In this document: positions 7,648-16,116 of the stretch, piece by piece
Layout: each line of letters starts with the position of its first letter
How positions within the stretch are numbered: the first letter of the stretch is position 1
From: an uncultured Nocardioides sp.
Lineage (GTDB): Bacteria; Actinomycetota; Actinomycetes; Propionibacteriales; Nocardioidaceae
Direction: 5' to 3'
NCBI RefSeq assembly: GCF_947489365.1
Contig: NZ_CANLDB010000003.1
Span: 124,001-188,000 of the forward strand
DNA: 64,000 nucleotides
The notes under the pieces: generated by a model
Told to the model about the DNA's origin: nothing
What the model saw: the letters and a program-made list of their open reading frames with translations, nothing else
Databases searched by the model: none
Made by a program: the position numbers and the translations under genes

Positions 7648-7883
7648 CAGAGCCTCACCCCCCGCGCGCGCAGGTCGTTCACGACGGCGTCGATGCCGCG
7701 CTTGTCGATGACGCGCATCCCCTTCGTGCTCACCGTGAGGTGCACGGTGCGCCCGAGCGAGGGGACGTAGTAGCGGCGCCGCTGGACGTTCGGGTCGAAG
7801 CGACGCTTCGTCCTCCGCTGGGAGTGGGAGACGTTGTTGCCGAACGTGGGCTCACGTCCGGTGACCTGGCAGTGGCGTGACAC
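7647..7883 (-). CDS. rpmB: 50S ribosomal protein L28 paralogue
   Basis: The 78-residue protein starts at GTG 7883 ([21 protein letters not shown]) and ends [18 protein letters not shown]. Length and the [16 protein letters not shown] motif are typical for L28. One cysteine (CQVTG) remains, but the CxxC...CxxC zinc set is missing. It is first gene of the minus-strand trio, and the Zur-type box at 7906-7920 lies 23 bases upstream of its start. Confidence 0.95.
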   Translation of the reverse strand: MSRHCQVTGREPTFGNNVSHSQRRTKRRFDPNVQRRRYYVPSLGRTVHLTVSTKGMRVIDKRGIDAVVNDLRARGVRL

Positions 7884-7905
7884 GGGGACTCCTGTCTGTC
7901 TATGC

Positions 7906-7920
7906 TGATAACGATTCTCA
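7906..7920. promoter_or_regulatory. Zur-type operator between divergent ribosomal-protein operons
   Basis: TGATAACGATTCTCA is an imperfect palindrome (10 of 14 paired positions). It fits the actinobacterial Zur pattern TGAxAAxGATTxTCA. It lies between rpmB (-) and rpmE (+), so one box can repress both operons of zinc-free ribosomal proteins when zinc is sufficient. A closely related 15-mer is at 37690-37704. The assignment rests on sequence and on the Zur control known for such paralogues in actinobacteria. Confidence 0.8.
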
Positions 7921-7942
7921 GTCGCACTGTAACGGAGAGCCA

Positions 7943-8215
7943 GTGAAGAAGGACATCCATCCCGCCTACGGCCCGGTCGTCTTCCGCGACCGCTCGGCCG
8001 ACCTGCTCGTCCTGACCCGCTCGACCCTGGTCGGGCGCCAGGACGGCCCGACCGTCGAGCTGGACGGCGCCACCTACCCGGTCGTGGACGTCGACGTGTC
8101 GTCGGCGAGCCACCCGTTCTGGACCGGACGCGGCCGCGTCGTCGACACCGAAGGCCGCGTCCAGGCCTTCCAGCGGCGGTACGGCGCGCGGCAAACGGGG
8201 GGTGGCGGCCGATGA
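7943..8215 (+). CDS. rpmE: 50S ribosomal protein L31 type B
   Basis: GTG 7943 (CGGAGAG Shine-Dalgarno about 5-10 bases upstream) gives 90 residues: [20 protein letters not shown], then LTRSTL and [27 protein letters not shown]. The SHPF[WY]TG motif and lack of cysteines identify the zinc-independent type B protein. The stop overlaps the CobW-like gene (ATGA). Confidence 0.95.
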   Translation: MKKDIHPAYGPVVFRDRSADLLVLTRSTLVGRQDGPTVELDGATYPVVDVDVSSASHPFWTGRGRVVDTEGRVQAFQRRYGARQTGGGGR

Positions 8216-9282
8216 GGACCCCCGTCGTCCTGCTCGCCGGGGTCGCGCCCGAGCCGATGACGTCGGCGACGCTCGCGCTGCAGCTCGACCTGCCCGACGC
8301 GGTCGTCGTCCGCCACCACATCGACCCGCTCGACGGCACCCTCGAGCGCGTCGTCAGCGACGCCCACGGCATCGTCGAGCGCCACGTCACCGAGCTCGAG
8401 CACACCTGCGTCTCGTGCGCGCTGCGCGAGGACGTCCTGCCGACGTTGTTCCGCCTCGCCGGCGAGGGACGGTGGGGCGCGATCGTCGCCCATTTGCCGG
8501 TCTCGGCCGAGCCGGTGCAGATCTGCGAGGTGCTCCAGCGAGACCCGAGACTCGCCCGGCGGCTCCGGGTCGCGTCGGTGCTCACCGCCCTCGCCGGCCC
8601 GCAGGTGCTGACCGACCTGCTGGGCGACGACATCCTCGCCGAGCGCCACCTGCACACCGCGCACGACGACGAGCGCGGCGTCGCCGAGGTCGCCTGCTCG
8701 ATGGTCGAGTACGCCGACGCCGTGGTGCTCTGCGACGGCGCGGGCCCTGCCGAGGGGGCGGGCCTGGTCCGGGCGCTCGCCCGCCCGGAGGTCCCGGTCG
8801 TCACCGACCCGACGCTGCTGGACGCCGGCCTGCTGGTCGGGCACCTCCACGACCACGAGGCCACCGGGTGCTGGACCCGCACGCTGAGGACGGTGCCGCA
8901 CGACGCCCACGTCGGACCCGGCCTGTGGCGCCTCGACCTGCGCTCGGAGCGGCCCTTCCACCCGCGCCGCCTGCTGGAGGACCTCGAGGTCCTCGGCTCG
9001 GGCGCCCATCGATCGCGCGGCACCTTCCACCTGCCGACCCGCACCGGCCAGCTGCTGGAGTGGGACGGCGCCGGCGGCCAGCTCAGCATCGGGCGCGAGG
9101 GCCCCTACCTGCGCCGCACCCTCGGCACCCGGCTGATCCTCACCGGCCTCGGCCCGACACCGCACCACCTCGCCGCCGAGTTCGAGCGTCTGCTCGTGCA
9201 GCCCGGCGAGGAGGGCCCGTGGAAGGACGTCGGCGAGGACGGGTTCGAGCCGTGGCTCGGGCCCACGCGGGCGGTGGCGTGA
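8212..9282 (+). CDS. CobW/COG0523-like protein with degenerate P-loop
   Basis: The 356-residue protein retains the metal-binding motif of COG0523 GTPases as [11 protein letters not shown] (Cys66, Cys69; family GCxCC) and a DGAGPAEG loop. The C-terminal domain (about 230-330) has the CobW-C style [21 protein letters not shown]. The N-terminal P-loop is abnormal: [12 protein letters not shown] stands where GxxxxGK[ST] is expected. COG0523 proteins near zinc-free ribosomal proteins are considered zinc chaperones/GTPases. Loss of Walker A suggests a non-GTPase or altered mechanism. It sits between rpmE and rpmF with overlapping stops and starts. Confidence 0.85.
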   Translation: MRTPVVLLAGVAPEPMTSATLALQLDLPDAVVVRHHIDPLDGTLERVVSDAHGIVERHVTELEHTCVSCALREDVLPTLFRLAGEGRWGAIVAHLPVSAEPVQICEVLQRDPRLARRLRVASVLTALAGPQVLTDLLGDDILAERHLHTAHDDERGVAEVACSMVEYADAVVLCDGAGPAEGAGLVRALARPEVPVVTDPTLLDAGLLVGHLHDHEATGCWTRTLRTVPHDAHVGPGLWRLDLRSERPFHPRRLLEDLEVLGSGAHRSRGTFHLPTRTGQLLEWDGAGGQLSIGREGPYLRRTLGTRLILTGLGPTPHHLAAEFERLLVQPGEEGPWKDVGEDGFEPWLGPTRAVA

Positions 9283-9464
9283 TGGCCGTCCCCAAGCGTC
9301 GTACGTCGCGCAGCAACACCCGCCACCGGCGCGCCCAGTGGACGGCGCCCCGCCCCGACCTCGTCCCGGTCCGGGTGGACGGCGTCACCCATCAGGTCCC
9401 CCGACGACTGCTCCGGGCCGTGGAGCTCGGGCTCGTCGACCCCGCTACCGGAAGGAAGCTCTGA
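9282..9464 (+). CDS. rpmF: 50S ribosomal protein L32, cysteine-free paralogue
   Basis: The 60-residue protein starts [20 protein letters not shown], typical for L32. The C-terminal zinc cysteines are absent ([19 protein letters not shown]). The start shares a base with the CobW-like stop and the stop shares a base with the L36 start (TGATG at both ends), so translation is coupled. Confidence 0.95.
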   Translation: MAVPKRRTSRSNTRHRRAQWTAPRPDLVPVRVDGVTHQVPRRLLRAVELGLVDPATGRKL

Positions 9465-9586
9465 TGAAGGTCCGCAACTCGCTCCGCTCGCTGAAGAACC
9501 GGCCCGGCTCCCAGGTCGTACGCCGGCGCGGGCGGACGTACGTGATCAACAAGAAGAACCCGCGGCTGAAGGCGCGACAGGGCTGA
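9464..9586 (+). CDS. rpmJ: 50S ribosomal protein L36, zinc-independent paralogue
   Basis: This 40-residue protein ([39 protein letters not shown]) has the longer, cysteine-free form of L36 found in Zur regulons. It is last gene of the rpmE-cobW-rpmF-rpmJ operon and is followed by a dispersed palindromic repeat. Confidence 0.96.
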   Translation: MKVRNSLRSLKNRPGSQVVRRRGRTYVINKKNPRLKARQG

Positions 9587-9598
9587 CGTCCCTCGTCC

Positions 9599-9690
9599 GG
9601 GATCTCGTGGCTCGGCCGCGGGCGGCCTCGCACCTCGATCTCCGGAGGTCGAGGTGCTCCGAGCCCTGGCGAGGAGCCACGAGACCCCGT
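9599..9690. repeat. Full copy of the long palindromic dispersed repeat
   Basis: CTCGTGGCTCG (9605) pairs with GAGCCACGAG (9674-9683), and CACCTCGA (9631-9638) pairs with TCGAGGTG (9649-9656), around a TCTCCGGAGG centre. This gives nested inverted repeats over about 90 bp. The same element occurs in tandem at 21956-22230 and in part at 148-178 and 49329-49378. It lies between convergent rpmJ and the VOC gene and could fold as a long terminator-like hairpin. Confidence 0.85.
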
Positions 9691-9695
9691 GACTC

Positions 9696-10112
9696 TCAGC
9701 CCTTCGGCGCGAAGATCTCCAGCGCGATGTTGTCCGGGTCGCGGAACTCGAGGATGAAGCCGGCGCCGATGTCCTTGACGCCCTCGTGCGCGACGCCGAG
9801 GGAGTCGAGGTGGGCGGCGGCCTCGTCGATCGCGGCCTGGTCGGCCACGGCGAAGGCGACGTGGTCGAGCCCGGTCTTGTCCTCGTCGAACCGCTCCTCG
9901 GCGACCGGGCGCAGGCCCAGCAGCGAGTCGCCCAGCTGGTAGATGACGCCGCCGAACAGGAACGACAGCTGCTGCTTCGTCTCCTCGTCGGCGTCCGGCG
10001 GCAGCTCGAAGGCGACCGGGAGGCCGAGGACGTCGTCGTAGAACTTCCGGGACCGCTCGATGTCGGTGACGGTCAGGCGGACGTGCGCGTAGGCGCTGGT
10101 CGTGATGGGCAT
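9696..10112 (-). CDS. VOC-superfamily protein
   Basis: The 138-residue protein opens with YAHVRLTVTDIERSRKFYDDVLGLPVAFELP and closes with GAGFILEFRDPDNIALEIFAPKG, the two half-sites of the vicinal oxygen chelate fold. His10, the central DHVAFAV His and the Glu in ALEIF are likely metal ligands. It resembles glyoxalase/dioxygenase-like proteins without a defined substrate. It lies just downstream of an SDR gene on the same strand, 24 bases apart, and may be co-transcribed with it. Confidence 0.85.
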   Translation of the reverse strand: MPITTSAYAHVRLTVTDIERSRKFYDDVLGLPVAFELPPDADEETKQQLSFLFGGVIYQLGDSLLGLRPVAEERFDEDKTGLDHVAFAVADQAAIDEAAAHLDSLGVAHEGVKDIGAGFILEFRDPDNIALEIFAPKG

Positions 10113-10136
10113 GTCCTCAGCCTGCCCGACGGGTGT

Positions 10137-10835
10137 TCACCGGACGGCGAGCTGCTTGGCGTCGTTGTCCCAGACGACCTCGGAGGCGCTGTCGCGCATG
10201 GCCTGGAGCAGCGCGTCGACGACCGTCGCGTGGTCGAGACCAGCGGGGAGCTTCGGCGGCTCCCCGGCCAGAGCGCGGTCGGCGAGGCCGGTGTCGAGGT
10301 GCGGCGGGCGGAGGTCGACGACGGTGAACCGGCGACGGTTCTCGCGGCGCAGGACCGTGAGCCAGTGCGACAGGGCGGCCTTGGCGGCGCCGTACTCGGC
10401 CATGCCGTTCGTCGGCAGGTCGGCCAGGATCGCCGAGAGGACCGCGACGCAGCCGCCGGTGTCGGGCAGGTGCCGGGAGGCGGCGCGCACGAGCGCCATC
10501 GGCCCGAGGGCGTCGACGGCGAAGAGCTCCTCGGCGACCGCCGGGTCCTGCTCCGTCGCCGGCCCGAAGCCCGCGACCCCGGTCGCGACCACGAGGGCGT
10601 CGAGCCCGCCGAGGGCCTCGGCGGCGGCCGCCACGGTCGCGGCGCACGCGTCGGTGTCGACGACGTCGAGGACGAGGGGCTCGGTGCCGAGGTCCGCGGC
10701 GACCGCGGCGGTCCGGTCGGGGTCACGCCCGGCGGCCACGACGGCCGCGCCGGCGTCCTTCAGGGCCCGGGCCGCGGCGGCGCCGAGCACCCCGCTGGCT
10801 CCGCAGACGAGGACACGGGCGCCGTCGAGTTCCAT
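10137..10835 (-). CDS. Short-chain dehydrogenase/reductase
   Basis: The 232-residue Rossmann enzyme has the cofactor motif VLVCGASGVLGAAAARAL (about 8-25) and the catalytic segment LSAILADLPTNGMAEYGAAKAAL, where Tyr and Lys form YxxxK and Ser is in LSAI. The usual NNAG is replaced by VVATGVAG. Arg in AAGRDPDR after beta-2 suggests NADP preference. Substrate unknown. It starts 36 bases after the stop of the winged-helix gene upstream. Confidence 0.85.
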   Translation of the reverse strand: MELDGARVLVCGASGVLGAAAARALKDAGAAVVAAGRDPDRTAAVAADLGTEPLVLDVVDTDACAATVAAAAEALGGLDALVVATGVAGFGPATEQDPAVAEELFAVDALGPMALVRAASRHLPDTGGCVAVLSAILADLPTNGMAEYGAAKAALSHWLTVLRRENRRRFTVVDLRPPHLDTGLADRALAGEPPKLPAGLDHATVVDALLQAMRDSASEVVWDNDAKQLAVR

Positions 10836-10871
10836 GCGCGGAAGTACCCAGGCGGGGCGGACGTGAACCGC

Positions 10872-11876
10872 TCAGTCGAACCAGGTGACGCGGGGCCCGT
10901 CGGACCCCGTCGTCCACGTGCCCGCCACGCGGCCGCCCCGCAGCGCGAGGGCGGCGCCCCGCGTGGCGACGACGCGGTGCTCCGGCGGGACGACGACCGC
11001 GTCGGCGGTGCCCGCCCCGAAGACCCACTGGTCGGTCCCGGGCAGCAGCACCACCGCGTCGGAGCCCGGCGTCGCGGCGACGTCGTCGGCGTCCTCGGCG
11101 CGACACAGGGCCTCCTCGCCCTCGACGTCGAGGGTCGTCAGCGCGTCGCCGAGGCCGTCGACCCACCCGTCGATGCGCCGCCGGCCGGCGCTGAGCCCCT
11201 CGCCGAGCCAGTAGTGGACCCGGTCGCGACCCGCGGGGCCGTACGCCGCGAGGTAGGCCAGCACCGCCCGCGGGCCCGCCTCGTCCAGCGGGACGGAGCC
11301 GGTCCACCCCGGCACGTCCGCCATCGACCGCAGCCGGAAGGCGTCGCCGGAGGTGTCGAGGCGCAGGTCGCCGTGCCAGCCGAAGGGCTTGAGGAAGGTG
11401 TGCGAGCGGTGGGTGAAGGCCTCCTGCAGGTGCGCGTACGCCGGGTCGCGCATCACCGCCTCCGCGAGCTCGGCCTGGGTGAGCGGGCCGTCGGAGAGCG
11501 CGTCGCGGACGGTCGCCCGCAGCCGCGGCCAGTCCTCCGGCTCGAGGCCGTAGTGCGACCGCCAGCTCGCCCGCTCCCACTGCCGACCGGCACACCGCAG
11601 GGGGAGGTGGACCGCAGCCGTGGCCGGGGTCATCAGCGTCGACGACCCGCGGAAGCCGTACGTCGAGATCAGCCGCCCCTCGGCGAGGGCGGCGGCCAGC
11701 GCGTCCGGGGCGCGGGACCCCTCGCCGAGGCGGAGCCCGATCGCCGCGGCGGCGTCGCCGGACCAGGCCGGGACGGCGACCAGCCGGCCGACGACCTCCT
11801 CCACCGAGGAGGCCGTCGGGCCGGCCAGGAAGTGCCGCCGCAGCCGCCAGGCCAGCGCCGACGCCCAGGTCACCAT
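10872..11876 (-). CDS. Winged-helix DNA-binding-domain protein (HTH_42 / AlkZ-like fold)
   Basis: The 334-residue protein has the family layout of YcaQ-type proteins: N-terminal WRLRRHFL, a helix-turn-helix region (GPLTQAELAEAVMRDP at about 128-143) and a C-terminal DAVVLLPGTDQWVFGAG barrel-like end. Some relatives are DNA glycosylases acting on crosslinks. The family QxQ catalytic motif is not evident here, so function is not assigned. It is on the same strand as the SDR and VOC genes. Confidence 0.75.
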   Translation of the reverse strand: MVTWASALAWRLRRHFLAGPTASSVEEVVGRLVAVPAWSGDAAAAIGLRLGEGSRAPDALAAALAEGRLISTYGFRGSSTLMTPATAAVHLPLRCAGRQWERASWRSHYGLEPEDWPRLRATVRDALSDGPLTQAELAEAVMRDPAYAHLQEAFTHRSHTFLKPFGWHGDLRLDTSGDAFRLRSMADVPGWTGSVPLDEAGPRAVLAYLAAYGPAGRDRVHYWLGEGLSAGRRRIDGWVDGLGDALTTLDVEGEEALCRAEDADDVAATPGSDAVVLLPGTDQWVFGAGTADAVVVPPEHRVVATRGAALALRGGRVAGTWTTGSDGPRVTWFD

Positions 11877-11899
11877 CGGCTCAGCGTAGGAGCCGTCGC

Positions 11900-13270
11900 T
11901 CAGTCATGGGCCCCCTCGACGACCCGGTCGTGGCGCAGCGAGGTGTTGCGGGTCTCCTTCACGGCCAGCACGGCGATGATCGTGAGCACCGAGGTGATGG
12001 AGACGTAGACCCCGACGGCGAACGTGTTCGGGTTCGCGGTGTCGCTGCCCAGCAGCTGCAGGGCGATGATCGGCGCGATCGCGCCGGCCGCGATGGAGGC
12101 GAGCTGGTAGCCGACCGACGCGCCGGTGTAGCGCACCGACGTCCCGAACAGCTCGGAGAAGAACGCCGCCTGCGGGGCGTACATCAGGGCGTGCAGCATG
12201 AGGCCGACGACGACCGCGATGGTCAGGCCCGCGGCCGAGCCGCCGGTGACGAGCGGGAAGAACGCGAAGGTCCACACCCCGACCCCGACGGCCCCGGCGA
12301 TGTACATCGGCTTGCGGCCGATCTTGTCCGACAGCAGCGCGACGAGCGGGATCCACACGAAGTGGACGGCCGAGCCGATCAGCAGCGCCTGCAGGATCGG
12401 GCCGCGGTCCTGGCCGTCGTAGGTGGTCACGAAGGTGATGACGATGATCGTGAAGATGTAGTACGAGGTGTTCTCCGCCAGGCGCATGCCCATGGCGCAG
12501 AAGACCTCCTTGGGGTAGCGGCGGAAGACCTCGAGGATCGGGATGTGGTTCTTCTGGTCCTTCTTCTGCTCGATCTCGGCCTGCGCCTCCTTGAAGACCG
12601 GGGAGTCCTCGATCGACAGGCGGATGTAGAGGCCGATGAAGACGAGCACCGCGGACAGCAGGAACGGGATGCGCCAGCCCCAGGCCTGGAAGGTCTCCTC
12701 GGACTGCACCAGCGCCAGCACGAACAGCACGAGGGTCGCGAGCAGGTTGCCCATCGCGACGCCGGCCTGCGGCCAGGAGGTCCAGAAGCCGCGCTTCGCG
12801 TCGTCGCCGTGCTCGGCGACCATGAGGACGGCGCCGCCCCACTCGCCGCCGACGGCGAAGCCCTGGACCAGGCGGCACACCAGCAGCAGCACGGGAGCCG
12901 CGACGCCGATCGTGGCGTACGTCGGCAGCAGGCCGATCGCGATCGTCGCGCCGCCCATGAGCATCAGGGACAGCACGAGCATCTTCTTGCGACCGACGCG
13001 GTCGCCGAAGTGCCCGAACACGACGCCACCGAGCGGGCGCGCCACGAACCCGAGCGCGTAGGTGCCGAAGGCCAGCAGGGTCGCTGTGACCGGCTCGGAC
13101 TCGGGGAAGAACAGCGCACCGAAGACCAGCGCGGCGGCCGAGCCGTAGAGGAAGAAGTCGTACCACTCGACGGCGGTGCCGATGAGGCTGGCGAAGACGA
13201 CCTTGACGATGCCGGGACCGTCGGTGGTCTCGCCCGGCCTGGAGCCGGTCTTGTCGACGGGTGTGCTCAT
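11900..13270 (-). CDS. MFS transporter, metabolite:H+ symporter (MHS) family
   Basis: The 456-residue protein has twelve predicted membrane helices. It carries the MHS signature GTAVEWYDFFLYGSAAAL and the loop motif GHFGDRVGRKKML, with a second copy DKIGRKPMYIAG in the C-half. MHS members import organic acids and osmolytes with protons. It is directly downstream of 3-hydroxybutyrate dehydrogenase (49-base gap) and the GAF/PucR regulator, so 3-hydroxybutyrate or a related acid is a reasonable substrate guess. It resembles the C-terminal partial transporter at 62741. Confidence 0.9.
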   Translation of the reverse strand: MSTPVDKTGSRPGETTDGPGIVKVVFASLIGTAVEWYDFFLYGSAAALVFGALFFPESEPVTATLLAFGTYALGFVARPLGGVVFGHFGDRVGRKKMLVLSLMLMGGATIAIGLLPTYATIGVAAPVLLLVCRLVQGFAVGGEWGGAVLMVAEHGDDAKRGFWTSWPQAGVAMGNLLATLVLFVLALVQSEETFQAWGWRIPFLLSAVLVFIGLYIRLSIEDSPVFKEAQAEIEQKKDQKNHIPILEVFRRYPKEVFCAMGMRLAENTSYYIFTIIVITFVTTYDGQDRGPILQALLIGSAVHFVWIPLVALLSDKIGRKPMYIAGAVGVGVWTFAFFPLVTGGSAAGLTIAVVVGLMLHALMYAPQAAFFSELFGTSVRYTGASVGYQLASIAAGAIAPIIALQLLGSDTANPNTFAVGVYVSITSVLTIIAVLAVKETRNTSLRHDRVVEGAHD

Positions 13271-13319
13271 GGGGTTCTCCTGTGGTGGGGCGGGTGTGCG
13301 GGCGGGCCGGGGTGTGGCC

Positions 13320-14099
13320 CTAGGCGGCGGTCCAGCCGCCGTCGAGGCGGTAGCTGGAGCCGGTGATCGAGTCGGTGTGGGGGCCGCAGAGGAACGCGAC
13401 GACGCCGGCGACCTCGTCGGGCTCGACGAGCCGCTTCACGGGGGTGCGCGCGAGCATGACGCGCTCGAGCACCTCGTCCTCGCCGATCCCGTGGCTGCGG
13501 GCCTGGTCTGCCACCTGGCCCTCGACGAGCGGCGTCCGGACGTAGCCCGGGGCGACGGTGTTGGAGGTGACGCCGGTGCCGGCGGCCTCCAGGGCGATGA
13601 CCTTGCTGAGGCCCTCGAGGCCGTGCTTCGCCGAGACGTACGCCGCCTTGTACGCCGACGCGCGGTGGCCGTGGACCGAGCTGACGTGGACCAGGCGGCC
13701 CCAGCCGCGGTCGTACATGCCGGGCAGCACCTGCTGGGCCAGCAGGAACGGCGCGTGCAGCATCACGCGGTGGATCAGGGCGAACCGGGCGGGGTCGAAG
13801 TCCTGCACCGGGGCGACGTGCTGGATGCCGGCGTTGTTGACGAGGACGTCGACCCCGCGACCGGCCAGGTCGAGGGCCGTGATCGCGTCGGCGTCGGACA
13901 GGTCGGCGACCAGCGCCTCCCCGCCGAGGTCGGAGGCCGCGGCCTTCGCGCCGGCCTCGTCGAGATCGAGCAGCAGCAGGCGGGCGCCGTCGGCCGCCAG
14001 ACGGGTGGCGACGGCGCGGCCGATGCCGCTGGCGGCACCGGTGACGAGGGCGGTGCGGCCGGCGAGCGGGCGCTCGGCGGTGGGGGGCTGGGAGGGCAT
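13320..14099 (-). CDS. 3-hydroxybutyrate dehydrogenase (SDR)
   Basis: The 259-residue SDR has TALVTGAASGIGRAVA at the cofactor site, LVNNAGIQHVAPVQDF (a hallmark of D-3-hydroxybutyrate dehydrogenases), the catalytic VSSVHG with YVSAKHG (YxxxK) and the long lid segment VEGQVADQARSHGIGEDEVLERVML. Asp after beta-2 (LLLDLDEAG) indicates NAD. It converts 3-hydroxybutyrate to acetoacetate. It is upstream of the MHS transporter and downstream of a regulator on the same strand. Confidence 0.9.
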   Translation of the reverse strand: MPSQPPTAERPLAGRTALVTGAASGIGRAVATRLAADGARLLLLDLDEAGAKAAASDLGGEALVADLSDADAITALDLAGRGVDVLVNNAGIQHVAPVQDFDPARFALIHRVMLHAPFLLAQQVLPGMYDRGWGRLVHVSSVHGHRASAYKAAYVSAKHGLEGLSKVIALEAAGTGVTSNTVAPGYVRTPLVEGQVADQARSHGIGEDEVLERVMLARTPVKRLVEPDEVAGVVAFLCGPHTDSITGSSYRLDGGWTAA

Positions 14100-14189
14100 G
14101 CGCTCGACCGTAGGGCCGCGCGTGTGGCCCGCGCCATGTCGTCGCGAACCACAGGTGACGCCGTGAGGTGTGCCCCGGTCACACCCGAA
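14100..14189 (-). promoter_or_regulatory. Probable promoter/operator of the hydroxybutyrate dehydrogenase-transporter operon
   Basis: The 90-base gap before the dehydrogenase contains an inverted repeat GGTGTG (14167-14172) / CACACC (14180-14185) with a 7-base spacer, and a nearby ACAGGTGACGCCGTG stretch. Position suggests binding by the adjacent PucR-type regulator. No direct evidence. Confidence 0.35.
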
Positions 14190-16025
14190 TCAGGTCGGAG
14201 GGCCGCCGGAGCGCAGCCGGTGCATCCGCAGCGCCAGCTGCAGGTCGAGCGCGCGGGTGGGGTCGCGCCAGCCCTCGCCGAGCAGCTGCGTCACCCGGTC
14301 GAGCCGCTGGGCGACCGTGTTGGCGTGGACGTGCAGCGCGGTCGCCGTACGGCGGGGGGAGGCGCCCGCGGCGAACCACGCGTCGAGGGTCGCGACCAGG
14401 GCGGTGTGGTGGTCGGCGTCGTAGTCGAGCACCGGGCCGAGCGCCCCGCGCACGAAGTCGCCCACCTGCTCGGGGCCACCGCCACCGAGGACGAGGCGGA
14501 CCAGGCCGAGGTCGCCCGGCTCGGCCACCTCACCGGTGCGGCCCAGCGACACGAGCGCGTCGTGGCAGCGCCGCGCCTCGTCGTACGCCCGGTCGAGCGG
14601 CCCGGTGTGGACGCCGACGGTCGGGCCGTCCGCGCCGACGGCGTCCGCGAGCGCCCGTCCGAGGCCCCGGGCGTCCGGCTCGTCCGGGACCGCCACGACG
14701 ACGGCCTCCTCGTGGGCCGCGGACAGCCCGCCGCGGGCGCCGGCGAGCCGCGCCGCCCGACGGGCGTCGCCGCGCAGGTCGTCGGTGCGGGTCAGCGCCA
14801 CCGCCCAGGGGCCGTCGAGGGCGAGGTTCTGCCGCCGGGCCCGCTCCCGCAGGCGAGGCTCGTCGGTGCCGTCGACGAGGAGGTCGACGAGCAGCTCGCC
14901 GCGGACGCGCTCCTCCGCCTCCGCCTCGGTGCGGGCGAACAGCAGGACGAGGGCCACCGCGAGCGCGCCCCGCTCGAGGGTCCGGACCTGGGCGGGCTCC
15001 AGCGGCGGCCCGGTGGCCTCCACGACGAGGGTGCCGAGGTGCTCCTCGCCGGCGGCGGCGACGGCGACCCAGGTCCCGGGGTCGGTCTCGGGCAGGTGCG
15101 CGCTGCGGCCGGTGCGGCGGGCGACCTCGACCGCCGCGTCGAGGCCGGGCGGGGCCCCGCCCCCGCCCGCATGAGCCAGGGGCTCCCCGTCTGGGTCGAG
15201 CACGCGGACGTCGGCGTCCAGCGCGGTCTCGAGGACGGCGGCGACCTGTGCCACCCCGGCCCCGGCGACCAGCGCGTCGGTGAGGCGGTCGTGCGCCTGC
15301 GCGGCGCGCTCGACGGACTCGGTGCGGCGCCGCAGCTCGGCGTTGGCGGCGTCGGCGTCCTCGAAGAGGCGGGCGTTCTCCAGCGCCACCGCGGCGTGCG
15401 CGGCGAACGAGGTCAGCAGGGCCACCTCGCCCGGCGGGAACGGCCGGACCACCCGGTGGACCGCCAGCAGCGCCCCGATCACCTCGCCGTCCACGACCAG
15501 CGGGACGCCGAGGATGGCGCGGATCCGCTCCCCGTCGACGGCCTCGTCGATGAAGCCGCGGTGCAGGAAGCGGTCGTCGGACTGGTAGTCCTCGGTGAAG
15601 TACGGCGCCCCCGCCTGCGCCACCAGTCCGAGCAGCCCGGTGCCGAGGGGGAGCCGCAGCCGGCCGAACGCCTGGGTCAGCGCGCCGTCGGTCACCCGCA
15701 TGTACGACGCGCCCTCGGCCTCGTCGTTGAGCGAGAGGTAGGTCATGTCGGCGCGCAGCAGCTGCCGCGCGCGGCGCACGATCGCGCCGAGCACCCGGTC
15801 GAGGTCCCGGATCGCGACGAGGTCGGCGGCGGTCTCGTTCAGCGCGGCGAGCTCGGCCTCCCGGTTGCGGTGGCCGGCGAGCCGGTCGGCCAGCGCCAGC
15901 GCCCGGGCGTGGGCCCGCTGCGCCTCCGCCGCCGAGCGCCCGGACGCGACCTGCTGGTCGCGGACGACGTCGTACTCCTCCCGCGGTGCGTCGGACCAGA
16001 GGAGGTCCAGGAAGCTGCGGCCCAC
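14190..16025 (-). CDS. GAF-domain PucR/CdaR-type transcriptional regulator
   Basis: The 611-residue protein has a short charged helix region, a GAF-like sensor (about 50-215; LRADMTYLSLNDEAEGASYMRV to FAAHAAVALENARLF), a heptad-like linker and a central GGDEF-like degenerate region. The C-terminal PucR helix-turn-helix reads ASPRRTATALHVHANTVAQRLDRV, followed by DLQLALRMHRL. Such regulators activate catabolic genes in response to small ligands. Its neighbours suggest control of 3-hydroxybutyrate use. The gene is divergent from the carbonic anhydrase. Confidence 0.87.
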   Translation of the reverse strand: MGRSFLDLLWSDAPREEYDVVRDQQVASGRSAAEAQRAHARALALADRLAGHRNREAELAALNETAADLVAIRDLDRVLGAIVRRARQLLRADMTYLSLNDEAEGASYMRVTDGALTQAFGRLRLPLGTGLLGLVAQAGAPYFTEDYQSDDRFLHRGFIDEAVDGERIRAILGVPLVVDGEVIGALLAVHRVVRPFPPGEVALLTSFAAHAAVALENARLFEDADAANAELRRRTESVERAAQAHDRLTDALVAGAGVAQVAAVLETALDADVRVLDPDGEPLAHAGGGGAPPGLDAAVEVARRTGRSAHLPETDPGTWVAVAAAGEEHLGTLVVEATGPPLEPAQVRTLERGALAVALVLLFARTEAEAEERVRGELLVDLLVDGTDEPRLRERARRQNLALDGPWAVALTRTDDLRGDARRAARLAGARGGLSAAHEEAVVVAVPDEPDARGLGRALADAVGADGPTVGVHTGPLDRAYDEARRCHDALVSLGRTGEVAEPGDLGLVRLVLGGGGPEQVGDFVRGALGPVLDYDADHHTALVATLDAWFAAGASPRRTATALHVHANTVAQRLDRVTQLLGEGWRDPTRALDLQLALRMHRLRSGGPPT

Positions 16026-16116
16026 AGGGCGATCCTGCCGGACGCCGCACGGGTGTCCACCTGCCGTTCACCTCGCGCACAGGCTCGCCACAGCCGCCGG
16101 GCGTAGCCCTTCTCCC

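Noticed and set aside
9786..12008. Open frame of 740 codons on the plus strand
   Set aside because: Covers real minus-strand VOC, SDR and winged-helix genes; composition is atypical and repetitive.
13176..16106. Open frame of 976 codons on the plus strand
   Set aside because: Antisense to the MHS transporter, hydroxybutyrate dehydrogenase and GAF/PucR regulator, all of which have clear motifs. No recognisable protein.
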